NCBI GenBank assembly: GCA_008638375.1
Contig: CM018032.1
Span: 3,477,001-3,541,000, forward strand
Length of the DNA stretch: 64,000 nucleotides
Reading direction: 5' to 3'
Origin: Nyssa sinensis
Taxonomy: Eukaryota; Streptophyta; Magnoliopsida; Cornales; Nyssaceae
Shown: piece by piece, positions 24,233-39,200 of the stretch
Layout of the letters: each line of letters opens with the position of its first letter
Numbering within the stretch: the stretch's first letter is position 1
The notes under the pieces: generated by a model
Told to the model about the DNA's origin: nothing
The model's database searches: none
The model's input: the letters and a program-made list of their open reading frames with translations, nothing else
Translations under genes and position numbers: made by a program

Positions 24233-27200
24233 ATGGAGAAACCATCATCGAGTTCGGATGGCTCGCGAGAGGTTCAGTGCATAGGGAGATTGGAAATTGT
24301 CAGACCAAAACCCGTTGGTTTTCTCTGTGGATCGCTTCCTGTCCCCACTGACAAAGCTTTCCACACTTTCAATTCTGCCCTTGTTCCCTCAACCCAAACG
24401 TAATAACTCCCATTCTATACAGAGATACATACATACATACACACACACACACATATATATACATATATATTAGTTTTCTTGTTTTATGAATTGCGAAAGC
24501 TTGAATGTGTTAATTATTATGCGTTTTTTTTTTCAGAGTTAGAGCTCCCCAGTATCGAGTGCTGCCGACGGAGACCAATCTCAACATGCCCCCTCTTCTT
24601 CCGAATATTCCAGAGAAGGTTCTTCCAATTGCGGCTGCACATTCGATGACAAGCGGAGGTACAATTTTTTTAGTTTTTAACTTTTGAGTGCTTCATATTC
24701 ATTAATGAGTTTAAATAATGTTCTTCTAATTGTGCTTGTTTGCTCTGAATAATTTGTAATGTTGATTTAGTGATACTGTAATATATTTTGAACTCGGTGT
24801 GCCACCCAATGGCTTAATCAGTGAGCTTAAGAACTGATTTATTTTCAATGTATTCAATTTTGGAAATACCTACACCAATGGGAAAAGGTTGTGAGTAGTT
24901 TAAATTCTGAAAATCGTTGAAATATGAAAAATCATTAGCCCAAGTCACTGCACTACCTTTTGCTGGGAGCCTGGGCAATTTGACTTATTTCTCAATATGT
25001 TTTTTGTAGGCATAAAGTTGATTCACATTTTAAGTTAGAAGAGAAGAGTGGCAACTGTGAGATTAGCAGTGATCCCTCCCCTTAGTTGCTTGATCCTTGA
25101 GACTTTCTTCAGATTGTTATGAAGCAGGGTTTTCCTTTTAAGAATAAGGGGAGTACTGGTGCTAAACTTGCAGACTTCCTTTGAATTAATAACAAAGCAA
25201 AAATGTGAATGAGAAAAAATTGAAAATGAACAATTAAGAGAGATGATAGAAGCTTCATATATTAAAGATAAAGTGAGAGAAAACTGACTCAAATGTGTTG
25301 TTCATGTACAATAAATGCTAACAATTGCATCAATGAGGAAGAAGGAATTGATTCGTATTGAGAATGTTGCTAGGAAAATGGAAGACTAAATGTTTGTTGA
25401 GATAGTGAGTAAAGACATGACCGTGTGTATTTCATTGAAATTGTGGGCCTAGATAGAATAGAATGGCAAAATATAATTCATGTAACTAAAACTTTAAATA
25501 AGTGGGATTAGGCTTTATTGACTTGACTTGAGTTGAACTTTTTGTCTCCAATTAGCTTGAAGTTTGGTAAGCATGATGGGCATGTGATGGTGATGTAACC
25601 CAATGTTGTCAAAGTCAAGCACTTGGTTGCCTCGGCAACAGGCAAGACGATTTTCAGTATTAACACCTTAACATGTTCTAGGCCAAATGTTTTTAGAAAA
25701 AGTGACACTTAAGTGATCGCCTTAGGCAAGGTGAGAGGCGTCAGAGACTCAGATGATAACCTTTTAATTATAACATATTTTACTTGTATGTTGCTTATGT
25801 TTATATTGTTCCATGCATTTATTTAACAATTGTGTAAGAGGTATATAAGTATGAAAGAAAATAGTTATAATCTAGAAGTATTATTATCTAATCTATTATA
25901 TTAATACAAGTAATATTATTAAATATTAGCATGAGATTGGCATAACAACATATAAATTATTTGAGTTGTCATAAAAAATACAAGACTTTTAGAAGAGTAA
26001 CACTTCCAACATGAAAAAAATTATAAATAGGGATTGCTATTACACTACAACCAACCATTAACCTGCCATCATTTTTTCACAAAATTTGGAGTTGCCTACA
26101 ATAAAACATTTTTCCTCCATCAACCAGATTGACCACTTATAGTAAAGTATTCTCAACATAAGTTTGACCTTTGAGAATCAGTTTAGAGGATTATGAGATT
26201 GGTCCTATCATGTCTTCTGCATTATTAGGATTAGTAGGTTCATTAAATTTTTTTTTATATAGGACTTTGATAGATAACAAAACTTTGAATATTCATTAAG
26301 AGTAAAGCACAAAAACTTAAAATGGTCACATCAGTTAAATACATCATATGTTACCTTTAGTTTGAACTTTTTATTTGTACCTAATAATTATTTAAACTAT
26401 AAAATATCATTTAACTTACAATGAATTAACTTTTAATAGTTAATGTGTATTTTTTTATTGTATTTATACTATGAAGCACGGACACTCTATTTTGGTTCAC
26501 GTGTCCACGTGTCGGACACCGATACTCTCGGACACTTCCCGAACACGTGTCCGGACTCTTGAATCATAGATGTTGATGATTAAATGAAGAAGTTATTTAA
26601 TTTTTATTTAATCACTTTATTATTTTAATATATCTTAATAATATTTTTTAAATTTGTGTGTTTCATGCTAATTTTAATTAAAATAACATTAGGTTTTTAT
26701 TATATTGTCATATAAAAAATTTATATATATTCAACGTGTCCCTAACATGTCCGTGTTTTTTTTTTTTTTTTTTTTTATAGAAATAACGTGTCTGCTTGTC
26801 CGTGTCGTATCCGTGTCCCGTGTTTGTATTCGTGCTTCTTAGTATTTATAGTTAACACCCTACTTTACTCATGCTAGCACTTTTTTGCAGCCTCGCTTTT
26901 CTGGAAATATGGGACCTTAGCTATCACAGCTCACGCCCCAAGCCCCTAAGGCCCGAGGGTGATCCCAATAATAAAAGTTTAAGGGGCTTAATCTTAATTA
27001 ATTCAATTTACTTTATCATTATCTTTATTCGAATATATCTACGTCTCAAGGAGGTTATTCACTTACAATGCTTCAATAATTTGTTTTAGCCTCGGTTAAT
27101 TTTCAGTGTCATTAAGTTTACACTTACCTTCCTTTGTATTTTTTAAATTAATCTCATTACATGAGTGCTAGGAGTTCATTCTCAAGCTAGTTTCTTTACA

Positions 27201-30200
27201 TCCTTTCCTTAGTCACACTCAAAATGGCACTTCATTAGGCTTGGTCATGATTGAACATACGTTCACCATTTTAGGATAACCTTAAAATTGGTTTCTCTCA
27301 ATCAAAATTAACTTGATTCGATCTCAAGGTTCCTTCAAAATTCTTAAAAGAATTAATGTCCTTTAAACAGTATAAGTTTCTACTTGAACTCCTTTCAGTG
27401 TCTGATTACGAAATAATAAACATTGATCTACCTATTTTACTAGAAAAGAGCTTCATCTCCAAACTCCCCCAAGGAGTCAAGATGCAAATCCCAAATCTAA
27501 ATCTTTAAGTTTCCTTTACATTCTTCATAATGTTAAAAAACACAAGATTTTGGGGGGACTTCTTTCTTAAATTCCTATCTAAAGTCACATTTCTATTTAT
27601 TAGAATTAGTCCATAAATTAACTTGATACAAAACATAATGAGTTTATAATTTCATTAGTAGGCATATCAAAAACATAAGTCTTGACCTTAAGTAGTCAAA
27701 ACTTTCATGCCTCTTACACAACATCCGTAATTACATGACTATAACAACTCTCTCAAATATCAATGCTGACTTCCACCTCTTTTTCCTTCAAGCTCCTCAA
27801 TCATTACCTGAAATGTTTGGGGTGAGCATGACCACCCAGTAGAAGTAATGTTACACCCGCTAATTCATGATATGGTAGCATGTACAAAGTGTCATGTGAA
27901 TGCACAATTCATCGCTAAACAAATATTTAAATGGGAAAGGTACCACCTACTCTATTCAAAATCTCCAAAATTTACAAGCAAGTTGCACGGAATATGTTCA
28001 TACAATAATTTCATCAATCAAGTGGTACACTGCAGGAAAATAATACTAACAAGATAATATTTCGAGGATTTAATCAACTATGTCTTGCATCATAAATCAA
28101 ACACTAGTAGCAACATTAATTTCCAAATAAATTAGTGAACAACATTGCTTCGATGAACAAGATTGAATATACTATCAAATTGCTTTCTCACATTATGTTT
28201 AACATTATTGTTGCTAACTACTCTTGGGTATTTCAATTCATACTCAATTAAATCATTGTGGTATGTCAAACGAATACAAGTATTTGTACTAGGGCAAATT
28301 GTCCAAGGTTTTATTAACACATCTAGACTGCAAGAGTTAAAAACTCCAATTTCTTAATCTAATTTTATCATAGGCATGAAGTCCCCTTGTCTTTAGCCCC
28401 ATTTTACCTTTTTTTTTCCTAAATAAATTTCAAAATTTTCCATGGGCTGAATATTGGTATAACTAAGCCTCTTCATATACATGGCAGGCCCTTATTTGCC
28501 AATTCCCAAATTTCCCTCCAGGACATGCCAGTTTGTGGCAGTTGCAGCAGCATCCGGCACTCTATGATAATCACTCACATACACACATGCCATAGGTCAC
28601 CCACCCACTCACACGAAGTCTCAACACCTGTTGCACGCCCATTATCCTGCACACACATTCGCAATAGAACATCAAAACAAAGCTGCATGCTTCAACCAGT
28701 TTCAAGAAACTCATGTAATATGCTTTTAGTTGATTTCAACCACCTTAAATCAGGTTTACCAAATTGAATCTCCAACACATTTCATCTAATTAGATATACA
28801 TAGAAATGAGGGTATGGATCCCACCAATTAACAAGACATTCCCCCTAATTCCTTCAACATTAGCCAACGTACTCGGTAGCCTCTCTTGCCCATCTTCAAC
28901 TGTCCTGCAGTACACACATGGGCTATAACGGTACATAACTCACACACTGGTTCCTCTCACACATGCACACCCGCCTACCACCAGCCCTATTTCATCATTT
29001 AAACCTTCAAGCCTCATGACATTTGGTCCTCTTCACTCCAATTCAGCTGCTGATCTTCAAGCACAACATATAGCCGACACCTGTGCACACACAACTAATA
29101 CGCATGACACGCACCACCCAGAGTACGCCACTTCTTCATAACAAGGCATCAGCCTTGAGAAGCAATAGCCGGCTGTTAACTTAGGATTGTACAAACCCCT
29201 ACCCCCTTCAATTCTAGGACAATGACCCAACTCCATTTCAGGCACATGGTCTTCTCCAAATACACACAACCGCAGCCCCTTCCAATCAAAGTGGACTCTT
29301 CCTTCTTCTTTTTTCAGGCCCACTAGTTCCAAATTCATAAGATATAATATTGCTCACACCTTGCAGCCCTCCGAATTCTCTGGTAGATACACAATCAAGT
29401 ATCCAAACTCCCATAAACTCCTGTCGAGTGGGACTCAAACACACCTCCATCCTAGTATTTCCATAGTGATATTGTAATATATATTTATATATATCCAAGT
29501 GTCGGGGAAAGGAATGTAAAACAAGGAAAACATACAACACAATTTCATTGGGGATATCTTTCACAAACATCAAAACACAAGTCTATAACAAGCATGAAAA
29601 CCTCATCTAAACAAAATGAATCCCACAACAAACATGATAATATATCATTAGTTAGAAAGCGTAGCAAAACCCCTACCTTTAAACGAAGATTTCACCAAAT
29701 CCTAGTCTTGTCCACTTTTTCAATCTTGAATTTCAAACCATACAAACACTCCTCTAGTTGTGAAGTCAAGTTCCCAGTCACCAATTTAGGGAAAACTCTT
29801 AACCCCAAGGGGTTGGCTGAGCGGTAAGGACTTGAGAATAAGATCCCAGGTCCTGAGTTCGAGTCACCCCCAAGGGGCCATTGGAGGTTTACCTGGTTGT
29901 TAACTTCAGGGCTTCGTGGGACTAGTCGATCAACCTAGCATGCTCTGCAGCAGGGACTAGACACCCACAGTTATCACGTCCCTAGACACCCACAGCTATC
30001 AAAAAAAAATTTAGGGAAAACTCTCATTATCCTTCATGGATTAAGGGGGGAAGGTGTAAGAAGACAGGGAGAATAGAGAGAAGAGGAGGTGACTGCCAAA
30101 GGGGAGGAGAAATTGGGAGTTTCGGCTGCCCTAGAGAGGTTCTCCCTTTTGTATGCTATATCTCCCTCTTAATTACCAAAATGCCACCTATTTCAGTCTT

Positions 30201-33200
30201 CCAAAATTTCCCTCACTCACCTCATTTTACCTACATAACATTCCAACACTATTTATTCATAATTAGTGCCATTTGCATAATTTTATAACTCAAAACATGT
30301 TCCGGATCCCATTACACTTGTGGTCCCCACCTCGTCGACTCAAAGTTTCCTATTTTGTCAAAACATCGACATTTACCATTTGTCGATCAACTTAAACTAA
30401 GTTGTCACACATTTAAACATTTTAATTTATTTTAAATCTCATTCTATTCATTACATACACCCTTGGTTCCCACCACCGTGTGGTTCCATCTTACAAGGAA
30501 AAATCCCCAAATTGCCCTTTCTTCCCAACACTTTGGCTATCTACCGAATTATGTCAAATTTTGATTAGTAATCAACAATGGTCATTAGTAATTGTTGTTG
30601 TATCACATAATTATCATTTGTTAATTTAATTTAATTGGAAAATTTTCTAAGGCTCTACATTAGCACCTTAAGTACGCTTTTTGCTTTTACCTGCACTGAT
30701 GTAACTAGACTCTTGCAAGGATTTTTTTCAAAGACACAGTGGGAAAAACTATGCTTATTTCTTTCAATTTTATAATGAGAAAGAAAGAAAGAGAGGAAAG
30801 AGAATAAAGGGAGAGAATATAGAAGATAAGAGAGGAGGGGCGCGTTGCATATAAGAGAGGAGGGATGCGTTGCATCTTCCAAGCCTCCTATTCACAAGCA
30901 AAGAAGAGGGAGAGAAAGTGAGAAGAGAAGAGGGGCCCAAGAGTGACTTTCATGCCCGTTAGATTTAAGAGAAGAGAGAGATATAAAATGAGATAGAAAA
31001 GGGAAGGGAAGGGAAGAGAGAGAAGGGGGAGAGAGAGCTCGTAGCTCTTCCAAATATTTACTGTTATTGATCCATTTCAAAATTATAGCTCCTTTCCCCT
31101 AAGAGGCCTACCTACAAACCCTAACAACACATAATTACCTTCAACATTAGCACTACCAAACATGATAATAGCATAAGACCTATATTTTATTACTAAAATC
31201 ATAAAACATTTAAAAATAAGTAAATCAGTATTGTTTTGCCTAGGCTATGTTTGTTAATAAGAGGGTATTCCTTTTCACTTTACATGTATAAAAGACTTTA
31301 AATGTAAGAGAGAAAGAGGTGAAAGTAGAGAGCAGAGTATGATAGAGCAGACGATCTAATCAAAGAGGCTAAGGATGGTGGTGGCTATTGGCCAACAACT
31401 GTTACTTCTGTAATCAAATCCCCTTCTCCAATTTAAAAGTGATAGAACTAGAGTTTTATTTCTTAAAAGGGTAAAAATTGACCTAAGTTACATCTTAAAG
31501 ATAAGTTGAAAATGAAGAAGATGATGTATAATAGTTGGCAAGAAGTCATTTTAGAAATACCATTCCAAACACATCCCTAATAAAACTCGAACAACTAAAA
31601 TCTATATGCAGCCATATCATCTTTTTCCTGGATCCCATGTCAAAGAAGTCGTCAAGGATAAATTTGTATGCTAGAGTCTGCTGCTATCAAGTGCCTAAGA
31701 TGCTGGGCTGCATAAGATGGTCATCCAAGCAGATGATGGATTTTGCAAAACATGGATCCCACGGAAAGTTGTTTAGAGATGTGAGAGGCAAGTGTTGCAG
31801 CAGGTCTAATTTGATCTTGATTCTGTTGAAAATTGGTGACATATGTTTTTCAAGTAACAAAAGGATGCTAATTGGTTGGTCTGGTTTGAGTAAGGTTGGC
31901 AAGTCTAAGTCAGCTCCGTGTGTGTTCCCTCTCGTGAATTCATGATTTCAAGATTTCACCATGGCAAACACCTTGGCCACTTGAACACTTGGTTTCCTTT
32001 TAGTGTCAAGAAAAAATTTGAGTTAATGCCCCCACAAAAATATCTTGCAGTTTTGAGATATGTTATTAGGGAGCTGGCATAACTTTGTGTTACTGAATCT
32101 TCTGTAATCTGCTTTTGCCATTAACTGCCTTTTGTTATTTCTGAATTTTATTCTTGTCTATTCCTCGAACATAGTTGTAATGTCCATCTCCAGTGGTCAG
32201 CAACACTCTCTACTTGGTGCTAGTCTTACCACCTCTGTTTCCTTGAGATTTGCTGCCAAATGCCTGTACAATCTTGTTAACTTTTATGTATTTAGCTAGT
32301 TAATGCATATTGCCAACCATTAAGGCTTTTGTTCAGTTGTGTCCCAGTGGTCCTAAAAGATTGTAATCGTTGTTGGCATTTATCTTATCAGGTTAGTTTT
32401 ATGAATAAATAATTTAGGATGCCCTGAAATATGGGATTTTCTCATGAACAGTACCATGTGACCTAGAGAAACGTTGTTAGAATTCCCTTGCAATTTTCTG
32501 GGTAGATAAGTGGTTAACTGCTTAATATTTTTCTTATTACCTGGAATTATAGTTGCATGAATTTCCAAAAAGGTGTGCATCCCATTTGAGATTTTCATAA
32601 AATATAGCTAATCTGTACTCTCAAATGCTACTAACTTCTATAATGCTTGTGTAAAGAGCCACTAAATAATCACTTCTTATTCCACTTTTTTTATTTTAAA
32701 GCTGCAACATGTGACGGTAATTTTTTTATGCTGATGCTTGCAGATTTACCTTGGGAAAGTGGTGCTATTACATCAAATCTCACTAGGAAAGGAGAGGCCC
32801 TTGCTGTATCTGGTCTGGCAGAGTATGGAGATGCAATAGATGTCATTGCTCCAGCTGACATTCTGAAGCAAATTTTTAAGATACCATATTCAAAGGCTCG
32901 ATTGTCGATTGCAGTTCATCGTGTTGGGCAGACTCTAGTTCTGAATACTGGGTATGTTTTTGTGTTTTTGCTCCTTTGTCATCTCATTAAGTGCCTTACC
33001 ATTTTCCTGATTTCTGTGAATCACAGGCCTGACATTGAAGAGGGAGAGAAGTTGGTTAGAAGACATAACCAATCAAATGATGCAGATCAATCTTTATTTT
33101 TGAATTTTGCTATGCATTCAGTTAGAATGGAGGCTTGCGATTGTCCACCAGTTCATCGTGCCCCATCAGAAGAGCAATCAAACTCGTTTGTTCTTCCTGG

Positions 33201-36200
33201 GGGATTTAAGTCTAGTGGGGGATCATTCAAATCTTCTGACCAACCAGTACAAGGACATACATCTCAGTTTTTTGGACAGAATGATGACGTTGCTCAAGAG
33301 GAAGGATTCAACCACCCAGAGTACCCACAGGCCAAACAGGATAATTTCTTTTGGGGAAGCAAGAAGAACAAGAGAAACAAAGGTCATGATACAATCAAAA
33401 AGGCTTCACAGGTTAAAGAGAAGCCGAGATGCTCAATGCAGGAGTCTGAAAAGTACAGAAGAGTTGGTAATGATGGGTTCTTAAGGGTTTTGTTTTGGCA
33501 ATTTCACAACTTCCGTATGCTCCTGGGCAGTGACTTACTTCTATTCAGTAATGAGAAATATGTTGCAGTGAGCTTGCATTTATGGGATGTTTCAAGACAG
33601 GTAGGTGGAAAATGAGCAAATTACTTTTTCCCTCCCCATTCAATACAGATTCCTCAATTTTTTTCCTCTACATTTTGACAGGTCACTCCATTAACTTGGC
33701 TTGAAGCTTGGCTCGATAATGTCATGGCGAGTGTGCCTGAATTGGCCATCTGTTATCATCAAGATGGTGTTGTTCAGGGTTATGAACTTTTAAAAACAGA
33801 TGATATATTTCTATTAAAGGGAATCTCTGAGGATGGTGTGCCTGCTTTTCATCCTCATGTCATCCATCAAAATGGCCTTTCTGTTTTGAGGTTCCTTCAG
33901 GAAAACTGCAAGCAAGATCCTGGTGCTTATTGGGTACTGTTGTGATAATTTTTTATGTGAATTACCCTTTTATCTGGTTTCTTCTCAAGCTAGTGAACAT
34001 TCTTCTTCTTTTCTGCCTTCGTATTTTACAGCTATACAAAAGTGCAGGAGAAGATGCCATTCAACTTTTTGATCTTTCTATTATTCGCAAGAACCATTCT
34101 TCCAATGATTGTGATGATAGCTCAACTACTCTGCCATCTCTAATTCATAGAGGGAGAAGTGATTCCTTACTTTCTCTGGGAACCCTTTTATACCGTATTG
34201 CCCACAGGCTTTCACTTTCAATGGTGTGTAATAATTAGTCTTTGTTACAGGCAATATGTAGCCTAATTATCTGTCACTAATGATTGATGGTTTTGTTGCA
34301 GTCTCCAAATAATAGGGCCAGGTGTGCAAGGTTCTTCAAAAAATGTCTTGATTTCTTGGATGAGCCAGATCATCTGGTACTTGTGTTCTCAGAATAATGT
34401 TTAGTAAAAGAGTTGTCATCTTTTATATTGTATAGTTTATTTTTTAATATGGGAAAGGAATTGATACTACCAAATTTTATCCTGAATAGGTTGTACGTGC
34501 ATTTGCTCATGAACAATTTGCAAGGCTCCTTTTAAATTATGATGAAGAGCTGGATTTAACATCTGAAGCACTTCCTGTAGAGTCTGAAGTCTCAGTTGCT
34601 GATGTCAAAGAAGAATCTTTTGACTTTTTTGGTAGAATGTCTGAATCGGTTGCCCATGAAATGATCTACTATCCAGTTGGAGAGGATGAACCTGAAGATA
34701 CTAAAGATGGAGAAACTTCTCAAGATTCTGGGTCTGGAGGTTCTGTGGAGTTGGCTTTGGATGCAAATGTATCTGCTTCTGGAACAAAGATAGCATCACG
34801 TGAGACAGACATGGGAGATCCAAGAGCTAAGACAAGTTCTGGTGATGCATGCTTTGCAGTTTGCAAAGTGTCTACAACTGCAGCTCATGTGGTTCAAACT
34901 GTAGCTGATCCAATCTCCTCAAAGTTAGCTGCGGTACATCATGTTTCTCAAGCTATTAAGTCTCTAAGATGGAAACGCCAACTACAATGCACTGAACCAG
35001 AACTGGAACATAGTAGTAAAACTCAGGATAGGTCACCTTCATCTTTAGATTTTTCTGTTTGTGCATGTGGCGATGCTGACTGTATTGAAGTTTGCGACAT
35101 TCGGGACTGGCTTCCAACATCAAGGCTTGATGATAAATTGTGGAAACTTGTTCTTTTGCTTGGAGAATCTTATTTGGCGCTTGGACAAGCGTATAAGGAC
35201 GACGGCCAGTTGTATCAAGCTCTGAAGGTTGTAGAATTAGCATGTTTGGTATATGGATCAATGCCACAGCATCTTGAAGACACTAGGTTTATTTCATCAA
35301 TGGTTTGTAGCTCGTCATCCCAGATGGAAATCAATGATAGAAATAATAAGACTAAATCCTTTATAGGTGGTGCAACAAAAGTGAGCTCTAGTTCAAATGA
35401 TGATTGCCTTAATTTTGAAAAATTCTCTTCCAATTACCTCTTCTGGGCCAATGCATGGACACTAGTTGGGGATGTGTATGTTGAGTTCCACGTGATAAAG
35501 GGTAATGAGATTTCATTACAAGCAGAGAGGAAACCTATTACCAGGGAGTTGAGAATGTCGTCTGAAGTTTTAAAGGAGGTCCAAAGGCTCAAGAGGAAGC
35601 TGGGAGAATTTAATCAGAACTGCAGTTCATGTTCCTTGGTAAACTGTAGCTGCCAAAATGATAGGGCCAGTAGTGGGAGCAGCGCAAGCAGTAGCACTGG
35701 GGATGCACGCTCATTTGGTTATGGCAGAAAGCAGATTAAAAGATCATATGTCAAGAGCTGCTCCTACTCACTTCTGGCTGAAGATGGCAGTGTTCATCAC
35801 AAACTGGAAAACAGAGAAAATGCTGGAAATGGATACCTGAAGCATAACAGAAGAGATACCTCAAAAGAAGCTTCTAATGTAGAGATAGACGTGCCTGAGG
35901 AAAAGTCTGTGGCAGCTAAAGTCTCCAAAAGGTTTGAGGGTACTACGGAAATGCATAATCTTGGATCAACAGTGGCTGCTCAATCTGAAACTGCTTCAAG
36001 AGAAACAACCCAGGTGAAAAATGGTGGTATATTCAAATACCTTGGGGGTCCTCTAATAGGAGATGCAGAATACAATCTTTCAGCTGCCCTAAGCTGTTAT
36101 GAAGAAGCTAGAAAAGCATTAGGTGGACATCCTAGTGGTTCAGCAGAACTACATTCTGCGGTAAAAAAGAAGGGATGGGTTTGCAATGAACTGGGTCGAA

Positions 36201-39200
36201 AGAGGCTTGAAAGAAATGAATTGGACAAAGCCGAACTTGCATTTGCAGATGCTATTAAGTCATTCAAAGAAGTTTCTGACCACACTAACATTATATTAAT
36301 CAACTGTAATTTGGGCCATGGCAGACGTGCATTGGCTGAAGAAATGGTATCAAAGACAGAAAGTCTCAGAAAACATGCAATCTTTGGGAGCGCATACAAC
36401 CAAACACTTGAGACTGCAAAACTGGAATACAGTGAATCACTGAGGTATTATGGAGCAGCAAAGAAAGAACTAAATGCTATTGCCGGAGAAGCAATTTCTA
36501 TGTTTAGCAACTTGAGGAATGAAGTCTATACACAGTTTGCTCATACATATCTGAGGCTTGGCATGCTTTTGGCGAAAGAAGATACAATTGCAGAGGTTTA
36601 TGAAAATGGGTCCCTGGAAGATTTTACTGGTCCTAGCATCAGAAGAGCTAAAAAAGAACTTAGAAAGCATGAGATTTCAGCCAATGATGCCATTAGGGAA
36701 GCTTTGTCTGCATATGAATCACTGGGTGAATTACGCAAACAGGAGGCTGCATATGCATATTTTCAGCTTGCTTGCTACCAAAGGGATTGCTGTTTGAAGT
36801 TTTTGGAGTTGGATCGGAAGAAGAACAATTCATCTAAAGGTGAAAACAATGTTAACAAAAGGGTCAAGCAGTATGCTTCCTTGGCTGAGAGGAACTGGCA
36901 AAAGTCCATAGACTTCTATGGGCCAAAGACTCATCCGATGATGTACCTCACTATTTTGATAGAGAGATCAGCTCTTTCATTAAGCCTTTCAAGTTCATTT
37001 CACTCAAATGTGGTATGCTTTGTGACTTCTTTTGTTCTTACAATAGCTGCTCAGTGATTATAGCTTTCCCCTTTTAATTTGCTGCACTCAAAATTAGATT
37101 TCATAGGGCATCCTTGGTATTATAGGAATCTAGTAATAGCAACGTTCTAAAATTCTGCCCCTACGAGTTTTAAAAAAAACTGCCCCTATTTTTTTTGATC
37201 GGTAAAAGGTATTGTATTATTTACACAGCCCCTGAGGGGGGGCAAACCCATGTACAAAAACAGAGGGAAGGCCACAAAATCAAAGCCTTAAATCCCCCAC
37301 AAAATTAACAAAAATGTCTAAATACAATGGATAATCCTTCCTAACCGAAAAACATAGCATCTTCAAAAAGGAGTCTTTGAATCTCACAATTGGGAGCTCC
37401 ACACCATAAAAAACTCTCCTATTCCTCTCCTTCCAAATGCACTACAAGAGGCAGAGAGGGGCTACTTTCCAGGCCCGCTTTGAATCCTTACAGATAGGAC
37501 TACATTTCCAGCCAAGCAAAACATCACAAACTGTCCCTGACATTGTCCATTGAATGCCAAAAATAGAAAACACAATGTTTCACGCATCCATGGCTATAGC
37601 GCAATGAACAAAAAGGTGATCCACTGTTTCTTCCACCTCCTTGCACATATAACACCTGCTAGGAAGATGGCAACCCTGTCTCCTAAGGTTATCCGCCGCG
37701 AGGAAGGAACCCTACGTCGCCACCCAATAAAAAAATGCAGCTTTCTTTGGGATCTTGGAATTCCAAACAATCTGCCAAGGGAATTGAACAACCCTTTGAC
37801 CCACCAAGTGTTTATAGAACGAATGCACTGAAAAATGTTTGCCCCAGTTCAACTTCCAAATCATCATGTCTTCTCCTTGTTGCTGACACTTCCAATGGTC
37901 CGGCACCTTAAAGAGCCCCTCCACCTCCATGATCCCCCAATCAAAAAAGTTTCTTCTAAAACAAGGGCTCCACACCCGATGATCCCCTGCCACTTGCATG
38001 AACTTCTCCACCAAGGCCTCCTTATTGAAGGTTAGGTTGTACAGGGCCGGGAATAACTCCTCGAGAAACATTGCAGCACTAGGGGTCCCTCCAAAATCTC
38101 ACCCTAGAGCCCCTCCCAACCTCAAAATGAGTTACAAGACTGAACTCACCCCTTCCTTTTTGAATAGCCTTCCAAATGCAACACCCACAAGGCCCTCTAA
38201 AATCCTTCACATACCAGCCCAAGCCTTCACACCCATACTTTAAAGACACAACATCCTTCCATAACGAGCACACCCCTCCTCTGCGAACTACCAAAGCCAC
38301 TTACCTAGGAGGGCTCTATAAAAATCTTCAGGTCTTTGAAGCCCAACCCTCCTTCCGGCCTTTTAGCCTTTTTCCAACTGACGAGATGAATCTTCCTTTT
38401 CCCCTCCTTCCCATCCCATAAAAAATCACGTTGGATCTTCTCCTACCTTTTCTCCACCTTAGACGGAAACGGGAACAATGACATGTAATAGGGAGGGAGG
38501 TTTTCAAGAGTTCTCTTTATAAGAGTTATCCTCCCTCCCTTGGACAGGTACTACTTCTTCCATTCGGCCATTCTCGTCTAAAACCGCTCCAACACCATGT
38601 CCCAGATAGCGGAAGAAGTCGTAGGAGCACCTAGCGGCAAGCCCAAGTATACAGAAAGCATAGAGCCTACCCCACAACCAACACTCCACACCAAATCCTC
38701 AATCCCCTCAACCACTCTCATTGGGATAATCTCGCTTTTTCTCATGTTAATCCGAAGACCGAAGACCGCCTCGGAACACACCAAAAGGCATCTTAAGTAG
38801 CACAGTTGGCGTATTCCACTCCATAGGAAATCGAAGTATCATTAGCAAAGTGTAAGTAAGAAACCATGACCATGTCACCCGACCCATCATTGACAGAGAA
38901 ACCTTGAAACCAACCTTGAACCATTGCTTTGTCCAATATACGACTTAAAGCTTCTATAACAATTACAAAGAGGAAAGGAGACAAAGGATCACCTTGCTTT
39001 AAGCCCCTGGAGGCGCCAAAGAAACCTGCCGGAGAGCTATTGACCAACATTGAGAAAGAAACCGTAGACGTGCATGTTCGAATCCAACCTTGCCAATGCT
39101 CCCCAAAACCCATCTTTTAGCAAGAAGGAAAATTAAAAGTCCTAGTTTACATGATCGTAGGCCTTTTCAATATCCAACTTGCATGGCAGGCCCGTCTCAC

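Larger units (their letters stand above)
24659..32743 (+). other. Intron 2 of the EDRF1-like gene (8.1 kb)
   Basis: The donor is GCGGAG|GTACAA and the acceptor GATGCTTGCAG at 32743; joining them gives the codons for [11 protein letters not shown] with no gap. It contains the hAT MITE at 26469-26842 and the SINE at 29800-30007. A multicopy-looking fragment near 25592-25745 resembles CAATGTTTTAAAAGGC-type hAT MITEs but has no clear ends. From about 26851 (GTTAACACCC) to about 30660 (GGCTCTACATT) the sequence has the look of an old long LTR, without proof. Purine-rich tracts occur at 30775-31040, including a 26-bp local duplication near 30826-30875. The 136-codon frame at 31535-31945 has no family I recognise. 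Confidence 0.85.

Noticed and set aside
25592..25745. Fragment resembling the CAATGTTTTAAAAGGC MITE type
   Set aside because: No opposite terminus or 8-bp duplication could be placed.
29800..29875. Possible tRNA gene
   Set aside because: Boxes A and B are present, but there is no cloverleaf-forming acceptor stem, and the 17-bp flanking duplication and A-tail show a SINE.
26851..30660. Possible 3.8-kb degenerate LTR
   Set aside because: The ends (GTTAACACCC and GGCTCTACAT) only resemble LTR ends, and no matching target-site duplication was found.
31535..31945. 136-codon frame in EDRF1 intron 2
   Set aside because: It is in intron sequence, has no recognisable domain, and the EDRF1 frame joins without it.
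36097..36399. Minus-strand and alternate-frame ORFs across EDRF1 exon 8
   Set aside because: They are shadows of the well-supported plus-strand exon.
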